The notes under the pieces: generated by a model
Databases searched by the model: none
What the model was told of the DNA's origin: nothing
The model's input: the letters and a program-made list of their open reading frames with translations, nothing else
NCBI GenBank assembly: GCA_003230945.1
Contig: QIHK01000044.1
Span: forward strand, 1 to 21,800
DNA: 21,800 nucleotides
DNA from: Candidatus Kaiserbacteria bacterium
Lineage (GTDB): Bacteria; Patescibacteriota; Minisyncoccia; Phycocordibacterales; Phycocordibacteraceae
Reading direction: 5' to 3'
Part shown: one piece after another, positions 13,318 to 20,630 of the stretch
Layout: the number at the start of each line of letters is the position of its first letter
Numbering within the stretch: position 1 is the stretch's first letter
Position numbers and translations under genes: made by a program

Positions 13318-15486
13318 TTAATTATTATTTTGAGTGGTAGTAGCGATATAAGTAAGAGGAACAGGAAGTTGTACTCCATTTTTGAAAGTATTTGGGTGAG
13401 TGGCATAAAAAGCAGATATTCCATATTCCCAATAAGAATATTGTGGATCCTGTGAAGAATCTATAAGTTGAGAATTTCGTGGGTTATTTTTATCAGTCCA
13501 GTAAAGGAGACTGTGTGGAATTATTTCTCCATTTAGATCTGGAATACGCCAATTCCCTTGAAGCATTAGTGGGACTGTCGCTGGAATAGGATTAGCTTCA
13601 CCAAAATATTTCTTTGGATATTTTGATATAGCATAAGCCATAATTTTATTCCATGAAGGAGCGAGAATGAGACCAGCGATACTCTTCTTCATTGGTGTAT
13701 TGTCATTATTCCCAGCCCAGGTGCCTATAGCTATAGAGGGAGTATATCCAACAACCCATGCATCTCGAGTGTCATCTGTTGTTCCTGTTTTTACCGCAAC
13801 ATCATACCCAGGAAAATAAAGAGGAGAATGTAGTGTATATTCTGGTACACGCGCAGGGTTATCTGAGAGCATTGCATTTATACTATTTGCAATATTTTTT
13901 GGTAGTACGCGTTCAGGTTTTGGGGTGTATTTTTGAAGAACGACCCCTTTATTATTATCAACTTCAAGAATACCAACTGGAGTATTCTTTACACCACTGT
14001 TTGCAAACACAGCATACGCACTTGTGAGGTCAAGGAGGCGCACTTCTCCGCCACCAAGAACAAGAGTGAGTCCATATCTATTTGCATCCCCTAAGGAGGT
14101 AAGACCCATTGCTTCAGCTAATTGTATAGCTTTTTGGATTCCAACTAAATAGAGAACTTTAATTGCAGGAATATTTATTGATTGAGCTAATGCAGTCTCA
14201 AAAGTCATTGGGCCACGGAAGGTATTATCGAAATTCACTGGAGCGTAGCAGGGTGGAGTACTATTTGTAACGTCTTTCGGAGAACATTCTGTTGAGAATT
14301 GCGTTGGTACATCAAAGACAATGGTGTCACGCGTATACCCTTTTTCAAGAGCTAAAGAATAAATAAAAGGTTTCATTGTGGAACCAGGTTGCCGAAGAGC
14401 AAGTGAAGCATTGTACTGTCCATCAGTTGTCGTACTAAAAAAATCACTCGAACCAATCATGGAAAGTATTTCTCCAGTTGGTGGGTCAATGGCAATCATT
14501 GATTCATTGCTCGCGTTATCATTCTTTAAAATAATTGGTGCCGTAGTAGATATAATACTTTCCGCATGTGCTTGGAGATCAGCATCTAGCGTAGTAGTAA
14601 CTTTAAGTCCAGAAACAAGAGCATTTGAACCATATAATTGTTTCAATTTATCAAGAATATAGAATACAAAATGAGGAGCGATTATATTATTTTGTGCCCT
14701 ACTTAAAAAAGCAACTGTCTCTTTTTCTGCAGTAGAATATTCGCTATCGGTAATAAATCCAAGAGTACGCATTCGATCAAGCACTACATTCTTGCGTGTA
14801 TCAAGCTCAGTACGATGCCTTCCATGGGGGGAATAGTAAGACGGAGCTTGAATCATTGCGGCAAGATAAGCTGCTTGAGCAAGCGAAACATCTTTGGCAG
14901 GAATACCAAAATATGTTTCTGATGCCGCTTCAACACCATAGAGAGTTCCTCCAAAAGGAATATCATTTAAATAGATTCCAAGTATCTGATTTTTTGAATA
15001 CTCTTGCTCAAGTTTTATCGCAAGCACCCATTCGTGAACTTTTCTAGAAATAGTCTTTTTATTAGTGAGTATTGTATTTTTTACAACCTGTTGAGTAATA
15101 GTAGATCCTCCTTGTGTGGATCCACCAGGAACAAGGTCAGCGAGCGCTGCGCGGATTATTGAGGTGACACGAATACCGCCATGTTCGTAAAAACTTGAAT
15201 CTTCAATAGCGACAGTAGCATTAATAATATTTGGTGAAATATCTGAAAGGGAAATGATATTACGTCGTGCATCGCGATTATAATCATACAAAAGTACCTG
15301 ACCAGTACGGTCATAAATTTTTGTTGACTGATCTACTTGGCGATTTGCGAAAGAAGCAATATCGGGTGTTGGTGTAAATGCAATAACAAGAAGAAGACTG
15401 CCAGCTCCAAATAATCCGGCTCCAAAAATAACTAAAAAAGAAATAAGTATTTTGTGTTTGAAAGGAATTTTCCAAATTCTCATCAT
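13318..15486 (-). CDS. Class A penicillin-binding protein (PBP1A type)
   Basis: The 722-residue bifunctional enzyme polymerises glycan strands and cross-links peptidoglycan outside the membrane. A single N-terminal membrane anchor (about 14-36) precedes the glycosyltransferase family 51 domain, with AIEDSSFYEHGG (93-104; catalytic Glu95), GGSTITQQVVKN (126-137) and the KLEQEYSK...IYLNDIPFG block. The transpeptidase domain has S-T-M-K (369-372, nucleophile Ser369), S-I-N (436-438) and K-T-G (566-568). All catalytic motifs are intact. The C-terminus beyond about residue 640 is a variable Pro/Asn-rich tail. Two adjacent ATG codons begin the frame; there is no Shine-Dalgarno, but an extended -10 sits 7 nt upstream. 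Confidence 0.95.
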   Translation of the reverse strand: MMRIWKIPFKHKILISFLVIFGAGLFGAGSLLLVIAFTPTPDIASFANRQVDQSTKIYDRTGQVLLYDYNRDARRNIISLSDISPNIINATVAIEDSSFYEHGGIRVTSIIRAALADLVPGGSTQGGSTITQQVVKNTILTNKKTISRKVHEWVLAIKLEQEYSKNQILGIYLNDIPFGGTLYGVEAASETYFGIPAKDVSLAQAAYLAAMIQAPSYYSPHGRHRTELDTRKNVVLDRMRTLGFITDSEYSTAEKETVAFLSRAQNNIIAPHFVFYILDKLKQLYGSNALVSGLKVTTTLDADLQAHAESIISTTAPIILKNDNASNESMIAIDPPTGEILSMIGSSDFFSTTTDGQYNASLALRQPGSTMKPFIYSLALEKGYTRDTIVFDVPTQFSTECSPKDVTNSTPPCYAPVNFDNTFRGPMTFETALAQSINIPAIKVLYLVGIQKAIQLAEAMGLTSLGDANRYGLTLVLGGGEVRLLDLTSAYAVFANSGVKNTPVGILEVDNNKGVVLQKYTPKPERVLPKNIANSINAMLSDNPARVPEYTLHSPLYFPGYDVAVKTGTTDDTRDAWVVGYTPSIAIGTWAGNNDNTPMKKSIAGLILAPSWNKIMAYAISKYPKKYFGEANPIPATVPLMLQGNWRIPDLNGEIIPHSLLYWTDKNNPRNSQLIDSSQDPQYSYWEYGISAFYATHPNTFKNGVQLPVPLTYIATTTQNNN

Positions 15487-15493
15487 AAAGTCG

Positions 15494-15502
15494 ATTTTAG
15501 CA
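15494..15502 (-). promoter_or_regulatory. Extended -10 of the PBP gene
   Basis: The minus strand reads TGCTAAAAT followed by 7 nt and the ATG at 15486. This predicts a leaderless transcript. Confidence 0.5.
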
Positions 15503-15523
15503 TGCAGTACAGTATTTATAACG

Positions 15524-15994
15524 TCATTGTATTATCGTGAGCGCAGATATACCAAGCGCTATAGCATCATATTCATCATCAAGACGACTTTTTTTAGGAG
15601 GAAGTGTAATGAGGCGAGGTACCATACGAATAATAGAAGCTTTATCTGCTCTCCCGTGCCCAGTAACCGCTAATTTTACTTGTTGAGGTGAACACTCTAT
15701 TACAGGGAGGGTAGCACGGCCAGCCATGGAAAGTATGGCTCCACGAGCTTCAGCAACACCAAGTGCTGTTTTTTTGTTTACACTAAAAAAAAGTGTCTCT
15801 ATTGCGAGAGCATCAGGTGTGTATTTAGTGATAGCTTCTTCCGTAGCAATAGAGACACACGCGAGACGCATCTCATGTTTTCCTTTTTTAGGAATGACAC
15901 ACGTACTCCATATAAGAGTTGGTTTAGAAGGATCTCCTTCAACAACAGCGATACCAAGATGATCATATCCAGGATCGATAGCGAGAATACGCAT
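15524..15994 (-). CDS. ruvC: Crossover junction endodeoxyribonuclease RuvC
   Basis: The 156-residue enzyme cuts Holliday junctions during recombination and repair. The four acidic residues of the RNase H-like fold are in place: Asp7 in AIDPGYDHLG, Glu66 in AIETLFF, and Asp140/Asp143 in LDDEYDAIALG. The GRADKASI segment (114-121) is also typical. Length is slightly below the usual 160-170. It follows yebC by 22 nt and is probably co-transcribed with it; ruvB lies just upstream on the same strand, while ruvA is not in the window. The stop codon is TGA. Confidence 0.95.
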   Translation of the reverse strand: MRILAIDPGYDHLGIAVVEGDPSKPTLIWSTCVIPKKGKHEMRLACVSIATEEAITKYTPDALAIETLFFSVNKKTALGVAEARGAILSMAGRATLPVIECSPQQVKLAVTGHGRADKASIIRMVPRLITLPPKKSRLDDEYDAIALGISALTIIQ

Positions 15995-16016
15995 AATCTA
16001 TTGTGTAGAAAACATT

Positions 16017-16574
16017 CTATTCACTTGTATGTTCATAACCTCGTGCATTTGTATATGTTATTTGTACATCATCATTTTCTGCAAGCTCTCCAAGTATTGA
16101 TTGGAGTTTGTGCTCGTCAGTATCAGTCATATCCACTAAAGGTTCATGTGGTGTAAGTAGACCATCTGGACTTTTAGCAAATGCCCAACTCGCAGCCCCT
16201 TGAGGAGCCATTTCAATGCCATTTTTTGAAAGGAGGTGTTTTATTTCCTGTGTTGAACGATTTTTATTATCGGTAAGGGCATCTATAATAATAGCGACTC
16301 CTCCTGGGCCATATGCTTCATAGGAGACTTGTTCAAGGTCATTTGCATCTTTACTAATACCCTTAGCAACAGCTCTCTCAATATTGTCTTTAGGCATGTT
16401 TTCAGATTTTGCCCGAGTAATTGCAGCAGCGAGACTTGGTGCAGAGACGTCACCTCCAGATTTTTTCGATTCAAGTGTTATAAGGCGTGCATAACGAGAA
16501 AATATACGGCTTTTTGCTGCATCAGTAGATGCTTTCTTATGTTTTATTTGTGTCCATTTATTGTGTCCGCTCAT
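16017..16574 (-). CDS. yebC: YebC/PmpR family protein, compact form
   Basis: The 185-residue protein belongs to the YebC/PmpR family, members of which are linked to transcription control and to translation of proline-rich stretches. The N-terminal MSGHNKW-x-QIKHKK signature, the NMPKDNIERA motif (59-68) and YEAYGPGGVAIIIDALTDN (84-102) are clear. Usual members have about 240 residues. Here the chain passes directly from WAFAKSPDGLLT (129-140) to the terminal EHKLQSILGELAENDDVQ (154-171). The inserted domain that normally lies between is therefore missing, with both flanks intact. The frame is clean. A TGGTAACAT element 6 nt before ATG 16574 suggests a leaderless mRNA carrying yebC and ruvC. 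Confidence 0.93.
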   Translation of the reverse strand: MSGHNKWTQIKHKKASTDAAKSRIFSRYARLITLESKKSGGDVSAPSLAAAITRAKSENMPKDNIERAVAKGISKDANDLEQVSYEAYGPGGVAIIIDALTDNKNRSTQEIKHLLSKNGIEMAPQGAASWAFAKSPDGLLTPHEPLVDMTDTDEHKLQSILGELAENDDVQITYTNARGYEHTSE

Positions 16575-16580
16575 ATTTCT

Positions 16581-16589
16581 ATGTTACCA
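16581..16589 (-). promoter_or_regulatory. Extended -10 of yebC-ruvC
   Basis: The minus strand reads TGGTAACAT, then 6 nt, then the yebC ATG (16574). It lies in the 50-bp gap after ruvB. Confidence 0.5.
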
Positions 16590-16624
16590 AAAATATATAC
16601 AGTTTTCAGATAGTATTTAAAAGT

Positions 16625-17614
16625 TTATAAAGGAGTCTTTTTCAGATAGGCACTGCCTTTTTTAGTCAAAATTCTTCCGCGAGATGACCGTTCTATAAAG
16701 CCGATTCGTAAAAGATAAGGTTCATATACATTCTCGAGTGTATCAGGGTCTTCATGAAGAGTAGCAGCAAGTGCGCGTACTCCTGCGGGACCTCCTCGGA
16801 AACCTTCTTTGAGAGTATGTAAGTAACGGCGATCATCTTTAGTGAGACCAATTGTATCGACGCCGAAGAGTTTACAGGCCTCGTCACATACTGTTGCAGA
16901 TAATGGCCGTTCATATACTTCAGAAAAATCACGAATACGTTTTAGTAAACTGTTTGCAATACGTGGTGTTGCACGGCTTCTTGTTGCAACTCGTTCAATA
17001 ACTTCCTCTGGAGCAGATAAACCAAGTACTTGTGCACTACGGCGAACAATGTCACATAATTCTTTGTCATTATAAAAATCAAGTTGATAGGTACCACCAC
17101 CGAAACGTGAACGCAGTGGTCCTGAAAGGTCAGCAACACGCGTTGTTGCGCCGACAAGGGTAAAAGGGGGAAGTTGCAGTTCAACAGTGCGCGCAGATGG
17201 CCCTTTCCCGAGAATAATATCTAAATGACCGGACTCAAGAGCTGGATAAAGTAGTTCTTCAATTTTATGAGATAACCGATGAATTTCATCAATAAAAAGA
17301 ACAGTGTTTGATTCAAGATTAGTGAGTATGGCAGCAAGATCTGCGGAACGTTCAATGGCCACACCAGATGTTGTTTTGAGAGGAACTTCAAGTGTTGCAG
17401 AAATGAGGTGAGCGAGAGTTGTTTTCCCGACTCCTGGTGGCCCATAAAATAAAATATGTTCAGGCATACCACCACGTTTTTTTGCTGCGTCGATAGCTAT
17501 CCGCACATTCGCTTTTATCTGTGATTGTCCGACATATTCATCCCATTTACTCGGGCGAAGAGCTGAATCGAGTGACTGAACTGAGAAATCAGAATCTGGA
17601 GGGGGACTTGACAT
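16625..17614 (-). CDS. ruvB: Holliday junction branch migration helicase RuvB
   Basis: The 329-residue AAA+ motor drives branch migration with RuvA. Visible are LRPSKWDEYVGQ (19-30), Walker A GPPGVGKTT (58-66), Walker B VLFIDEIHRL (105-114), sensor 1 LVGATTR (152-158), the arginine-finger segment LSGPLRSRFG (163-172) and the C-terminal winged-helix domain ending in FIERSSRGRILT. Length is normal, with a short acidic Ser/Pro-rich N-terminus. It lies 50 nt upstream of yebC-ruvC, so the three recombination-related genes are neighbours. ruvA is not seen here. No Shine-Dalgarno precedes ATG 17614; TGCAAT 6 nt upstream is a possible weak -10. Confidence 0.96.
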   Translation of the reverse strand: MSSPPPDSDFSVQSLDSALRPSKWDEYVGQSQIKANVRIAIDAAKKRGGMPEHILFYGPPGVGKTTLAHLISATLEVPLKTTSGVAIERSADLAAILTNLESNTVLFIDEIHRLSHKIEELLYPALESGHLDIILGKGPSARTVELQLPPFTLVGATTRVADLSGPLRSRFGGGTYQLDFYNDKELCDIVRRSAQVLGLSAPEEVIERVATRSRATPRIANSLLKRIRDFSEVYERPLSATVCDEACKLFGVDTIGLTKDDRRYLHTLKEGFRGGPAGVRALAATLHEDPDTLENVYEPYLLRIGFIERSSRGRILTKKGSAYLKKTPL

Positions 17615-17629
17615 AAAAATATTGCAGTG

Positions 17630-17830
17630 CTAGCATTCTACCACGAGAGACAGGACATCATACTGTTGAGAACTCGTAAAATGAACCTTTCGGAAACGTG
17701 GGTTCTCTTCTTTTTCATCCCGTGCATACTCCTCTAGGTAAGGCTTGACGGCTCCGGGCACTTCCCCAAGGACTTTTTGGTTCACTGTTTCGACAGTGTT
17801 GCTGGAATTATCCTCAGGTGATTCGTCCAC
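17630..17830 (-). CDS. Possible small hypothetical protein (66 aa)
   Basis: A 66-codon frame starts at GTG 17830 and ends with TAG. The product would be a soluble, acidic protein (DESPEDNSSN near the start, EEYARDEKEEN in the middle) ending in a hydrophobic, strand-like LSLVVEC. I recognise no family. The GTG directly follows AGG, so spacing to any Shine-Dalgarno is wrong. The frame is also open upstream back into the pilB terminator, encoding a short Cys-containing hydrophobic stretch (VFILSCACSS) reminiscent of a lipoprotein signal, but no ATG, GTG or TTG is found there. Codon use is richer in G and C at third positions than in neighbouring genes. It may instead be part of a noncoding RNA. 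Confidence 0.35.
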   Translation of the reverse strand: MDESPEDNSSNTVETVNQKVLGEVPGAVKPYLEEYARDEKEENPRFRKVHFTSSQQYDVLSLVVEC

Positions 17831-17878
17831 CCTACGATTTTGTAGGTTTAGCCTGGAGGAGCATGCACAGGATAATAT

Positions 17879-17915
17879 AAAAACACGATAATCTGGAGAA
17901 GATTATCGTGTTTTT
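17879..17915. terminator. Perfect terminator downstream of pilB
   Basis: A 16-bp perfect stem (17879-17894 with 17900-17915) closes over 5 nt. On the minus strand, the direction of pilB, it ends in TTTTT and then an AT-rich tract, and it begins 5 nt beyond the pilB stop. The A/T arms make it usable from the other strand too. Confidence 0.88.
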
Positions 17916-17920
17916 TATAT

Positions 17921-19642
17921 CTAGTTGTATGGAAGATCAACTATCTTAGCTACCTCTGTAAGAGAAGTAATACCGTTAAGTGCTTTTAGTACTCCATCTT
18001 GAGCCATAGTAAGGTATCCCTGTTTTGCTGCGAGTCGCTTAATATCATTTTCTGGTGGATTATCTCGAAGAAAGGTGGAGAGTTCATCATCCATAAAAAT
18101 AGCTTCATAAAGGCCAATACGACCTTTATATCCAGAGTCATTTTCAGATTCTACTATTGGTTCCCATGCAGTTTCAATTTTCTCTGGTATGAGAGATTTA
18201 TCCGTGAGTGATTCAAAGACCTTCTCAATCATTATTTTATCCTCTTCAGTTAAAGGACGTTCTTTTTTCTTCTGTGGGTCTATTTTACGAACAAGTCGTT
18301 GAGCCATAGAGACTGATATAGCCGATCCAAATGATTTTGGATTTGCGCCAAGATCGGCAAGACGCGGGAATGTGCCAGCTGAATTATTTGTGTGAAGTGT
18401 TGAAAATACAAAATGACCCGTAAGAGCAGCTTGAATAGCAATATCTACTGTCTCAGTATCACGAATTTCACCAACCATGATGACATCAGGATCTTGACGT
18501 ACGATAGATTTTAATCCATCTGCAAAGGTATACTTTTTTTCTTCAACTTGAGTTTGTACAATACCTTCGAGATGATATTCAATAGGATTTTCAATAGTAA
18601 TAACTTTAATATCTGGAGATTGGATTTCGCGTAAAAATGAGTAGAGTGTTGTTGTTTTACCGCTTCCAGTTGGTCCTGTGGTAAGGAGCATACCGTTCGG
18701 TCGGTGAATTTCTTTTTCCAGTCGTGAAAGAAGTTTTTTATGGATACCAAGTTCTTTGAATGATGTTTTTGTAGATTCAGGATCAAGAATACGGAGGACG
18801 ATTGATTCGCCATACGCACCAGGAATAAATGAAGCACGCACTTCAACTTGTGTCGCACCTTTCGTAATACTAAATCGTCCATCTTGTGCTCGATCAGAGA
18901 CGTTGAGTTTAACTCCTGCAAGAAGTTTGATACGCGAATTAATTTGGTGGTAGGTTTTTGGATCAGAAAAATAAATATCGTTTAAAATACCATCAAGACG
19001 AAAACGTAAGCGAGTTTTTCCATCTTCAGGTTCGAAATGTATATCAGACGCACGAAATGCAAAGGCACCTGCAAAAATAAGTTCAAGAAGATGCGAAATA
19101 CGTGTGAGAGATTTCTCTGCAGATACACTGTCGAGTTCAGCTTTCAATCCTTGTTTAGAAGTAATCTTTTTCTTGAGATCCTCAAGAGTATTTTCAGAAA
19201 TAGAAAAAACACCTACCTCAGATTTAGTGACAAATGAGAGGTCAGCATAAAGTGCAAAAGCTCTATCAAGACTTTTTTTAGATACAAGGAACTGTTTTAT
19301 AGAAAAATCACGCGCCGTTAATTCTTTTATAAGCGTTATAAGTACTGGGTTATTCGGATTATGAACGGCAAGAGAAAGTGTTTTTATAGAACGGTCAAAA
19401 GCCACAGCTTCTGCTTCTCGGGCTACTTTTTCGGAAATTATACGAAGGGCATTCATATCGATTTCCTTTAGAGAAAGATCAATGTACGACAACCCATATT
19501 TTTGTGAGAGAATCTGCGCGACATCTTCCTCTTCGCGTTCATGAATTTTCTTAAGTTTAGTATCAGTCTTTTGTGTATCAAATGGAAGATCCATACATTC
19601 GATTCTACCATCGCTCAATGGGTAAAAAATAAGACTTGACAT
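17921..19642 (-). CDS. pilB: PilB/GspE-type ATPase of type IV pilus assembly
   Basis: The 573-residue hexameric motor drives pilus extension at the inner membrane. A GspE N-terminal domain (about 30-140; QKYGLSYIDLS at 47-57) precedes the ATPase core. The core shows FRASDIHFEPE (196-206), Walker A GPTGSGKT (323-330), the Asp box TIENPIEY (349-356), Walker B PDVIMVGEIRD (385-395) and the His box LTGHFVFSTLHTN (407-419). After LVRK (450-453), where many PilB/GspE carry a zinc-binding pair of CxxC motifs, the sequence reads IDPQKKK with no cysteines. ATG 19642 gives the longest form; Met17 (19594, MDLPFDT) is an alternative, because a TATGAT at 19651-19646 lies only 3 nt before the first ATG. 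No other pilus gene is in the window. Confidence 0.93.
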   Translation of the reverse strand: MSSLIFYPLSDGRIECMDLPFDTQKTDTKLKKIHEREEEDVAQILSQKYGLSYIDLSLKEIDMNALRIISEKVAREAEAVAFDRSIKTLSLAVHNPNNPVLITLIKELTARDFSIKQFLVSKKSLDRAFALYADLSFVTKSEVGVFSISENTLEDLKKKITSKQGLKAELDSVSAEKSLTRISHLLELIFAGAFAFRASDIHFEPEDGKTRLRFRLDGILNDIYFSDPKTYHQINSRIKLLAGVKLNVSDRAQDGRFSITKGATQVEVRASFIPGAYGESIVLRILDPESTKTSFKELGIHKKLLSRLEKEIHRPNGMLLTTGPTGSGKTTTLYSFLREIQSPDIKVITIENPIEYHLEGIVQTQVEEKKYTFADGLKSIVRQDPDVIMVGEIRDTETVDIAIQAALTGHFVFSTLHTNNSAGTFPRLADLGANPKSFGSAISVSMAQRLVRKIDPQKKKERPLTEEDKIMIEKVFESLTDKSLIPEKIETAWEPIVESENDSGYKGRIGLYEAIFMDDELSTFLRDNPPENDIKRLAAKQGYLTMAQDGVLKALNGITSLTEVAKIVDLPYN

Positions 19643-19664
19643 TTCATCATATTTAATATATGAT
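19636..19664 (+). promoter_or_regulatory. Consensus sigma70 promoter of the lipoprotein gene, with a palindrome shared with pilB
   Basis: TTGACA (19636-19641), 17 bp, then TATGAT (19659-19664) is the best promoter in the window; the -35 lies inside the first codons of pilB. The spacer and -10 contain the inverted repeat ATCATAT/ATATGAT (19646-19652, 19658-19664), so TATGAT also occurs on the minus strand (19651-19646) facing pilB. The predicted plus start is near 19671. Confidence 0.75.
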
Positions 19665-19691
19665 TCTTTCTAGAAAAGAAAGGAGAAACTG

Positions 19692-20126
19692 ATGAAGAAA
19701 ATATATATTTTTGCCATTGGGGCAGTTGTATTGTTTCTGGCTGCTTGTGGATTAACACCACAACCAGGTACGTATAGCATGCCTGTTATGCAGGCAGCTC
19801 CGCAACAAGTCACCCGATACCGTGTGACTTGTTGGCAACAAGGAATTTTTGGAGGATATTGGAGAACAGAAATTCTCTCTTATCAGCCAGAGGGAAGCCC
19901 TGTTATCTGTTCTAGGTCGTACTTTGCCGCTCCATCTTATTTATATGGATATCCATTTAGATATGGATATAGATACGGATACGGGTATGGATACGGATAT
20001 CGCCCATGGAATAATGGATTTGCATTATTTAATTTTCGGTTCGGTGGGCATCACCATCGTCGTCGTCATGCTCGTACTCGTACTCGTGGTCGTAATCATG
20101 ATCATGATCGGGATGATCGTCGCTAA
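19692..20126 (+). CDS. Small lipoprotein, Gly-Tyr-rich with a His/Arg/Asp-rich tail
   Basis: The 144-residue protein has a lipoprotein signal peptide: KK at residues 2-3, a hydrophobic core, and lipobox LAAC with the modified Cys19. The mature part has two further cysteines (Cys47, Cys73) that could form a disulfide. A Tyr-Gly/Tyr-Arg repeat lies at 85-103, an aromatic patch FNFRFGG follows, and a tail at 120-144 is made almost only of His, Arg, Asp, Asn, Thr and Gly. I recognise no family; the tail may bind metal or polyanions such as DNA or cell-wall polymers. Expression looks strong: a consensus promoter, Shine-Dalgarno AAAGGAG 6 nt before the ATG, and its own terminator. In this window it is the best-equipped gene for high expression. 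Confidence 0.85.
   Translation: MKKIYIFAIGAVVLFLAACGLTPQPGTYSMPVMQAAPQQVTRYRVTCWQQGIFGGYWRTEILSYQPEGSPVICSRSYFAAPSYLYGYPFRYGYRYGYGYGYGYRPWNNGFALFNFRFGGHHHRRRHARTRTRGRNHDHDRDDRR
19944..20000 (+). repeat. Degenerate 6-bp repeat encoding Tyr-Gly/Tyr-Arg
   Basis: Hexamers of the form GGATAY/AGATAY recur through this 57-bp segment of the lipoprotein gene. Because the unit is two codons long, gain or loss of copies would keep the frame. Confidence 0.75.
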
Positions 20127-20134
20127 GTCGTATA

Positions 20135-20162
20135 TACGCTCGTCTCGAAAGAGACGAGCGTA
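20135..20162 (+). terminator. Strong terminator after the lipoprotein gene
   Basis: A 12-bp GC-rich stem (20135-20146 with 20151-20162) closes with a GAAA tetraloop and is followed by ATTTATTT. It lies 8 nt after the stop and separates the lipoprotein unit from tsaE. Confidence 0.85.
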
Positions 20163-20189
20163 ATTTATTTAGAGGAGTAAAATAAGATT

Positions 20190-20630
20190 ATGGAAAAGAT
20201 TACTCACTCACTTTCTGAATTCGAAGCTGAGGCAGTCAGTTTCTCAAAGAAATTAATACCACACGACAATAGGGCAACTCTCATTACTCTTTCTGGTGAA
20301 CTCGGAGCAGGAAAGACTGTTTTTACAAAATCTATAGCTAAAGCATTTGGTATTAAAGAGGTAGTACATAGCCCGACTTTTGTACTTGAGAAGATATATC
20401 AACTTCCAGAAGGATCACTGTTTACACGTTTAATACATATTGATTCTTATAGACTTGAATCAGGTGCAGATCTTGGCCCTCTTGGGTACGATATCCTTAT
20501 GAAAGACGTAAAGAATCTCATTGTACTTGAGTGGCCAGAGAAAGTTGCGGATGCTTTAGCAAAACCAACGCACCATATTTCACTCACTGTTTTAAATGAG
20601 ACCTCACGTAAAATTTCATATGACACTTAG
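20190..20630 (+). CDS. tsaE: tRNA t6A biosynthesis ATPase TsaE
   Basis: The 146-residue protein is the ATPase that, with TsaB and TsaD, completes N6-threonylcarbamoyl-adenosine at position 37 of ANN-decoding tRNAs. It has Walker A GELGAGKT (36-43), then HSPTFVLEKIY (59-69), HIDSYRLESGADL (83-95) and VLEWPEKV (112-119), all standard for the family, at normal length. GAGGAG at 20172-20177 is a Shine-Dalgarno 12 nt upstream of the ATG. The end of the gene overlaps polA by 11 nt in another frame, so the two are likely translated from one message. tsaB and tsaD are not in the window. Confidence 0.95.
   Translation: MEKITHSLSEFEAEAVSFSKKLIPHDNRATLITLSGELGAGKTVFTKSIAKAFGIKEVVHSPTFVLEKIYQLPEGSLFTRLIHIDSYRLESGADLGPLGYDILMKDVKNLIVLEWPEKVADALAKPTHHISLTVLNETSRKISYDT

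Larger units (their letters stand above)
17615..17920 (-). other. 306-bp ruvB-pilB gap: doubtful small gene or structured RNA
   Basis: This is the longest stretch with no firm gene. From the pilB side it holds the terminator at 17879-17915, then on the minus strand a TATTAT -10-like element (17877-17872), and then sequence visibly richer in G and C than its surroundings. Minus-strand RNA would contain several small stems: CCTAC/GTAGG (loop AAAATC), CACTGT/ACAGTG with a CGAA loop, GAACC/GGTTC, and a competing longer pairing GAGAAC/GTTCTC. I tested it by eye for tmRNA (no T-arm motif, no tag-like reading frame), RNase P RNA and SRP RNA signatures and found none. Confidence 0.4.

Noticed and set aside
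6162..15526. Recoding of TGA as glycine, as in some Patescibacteria
   Set aside because: TGA ends the 6162 gene (overlapping the next ATG) and ruvC at its normal C-terminus, so it acts as a stop.
17615..17920. tmRNA, SRP RNA or RNase P RNA in the ruvB-pilB gap
   Set aside because: No tRNA-like T-arm, no tag ending in Ala-Ala, no SRP domain IV and no conserved RNase P core segments were found on either strand by eye.
19944..20000. Short regular repeats as a CRISPR-like array
   Set aside because: The 6-bp units are contiguous without spacers and encode an in-frame Tyr-Gly repeat.
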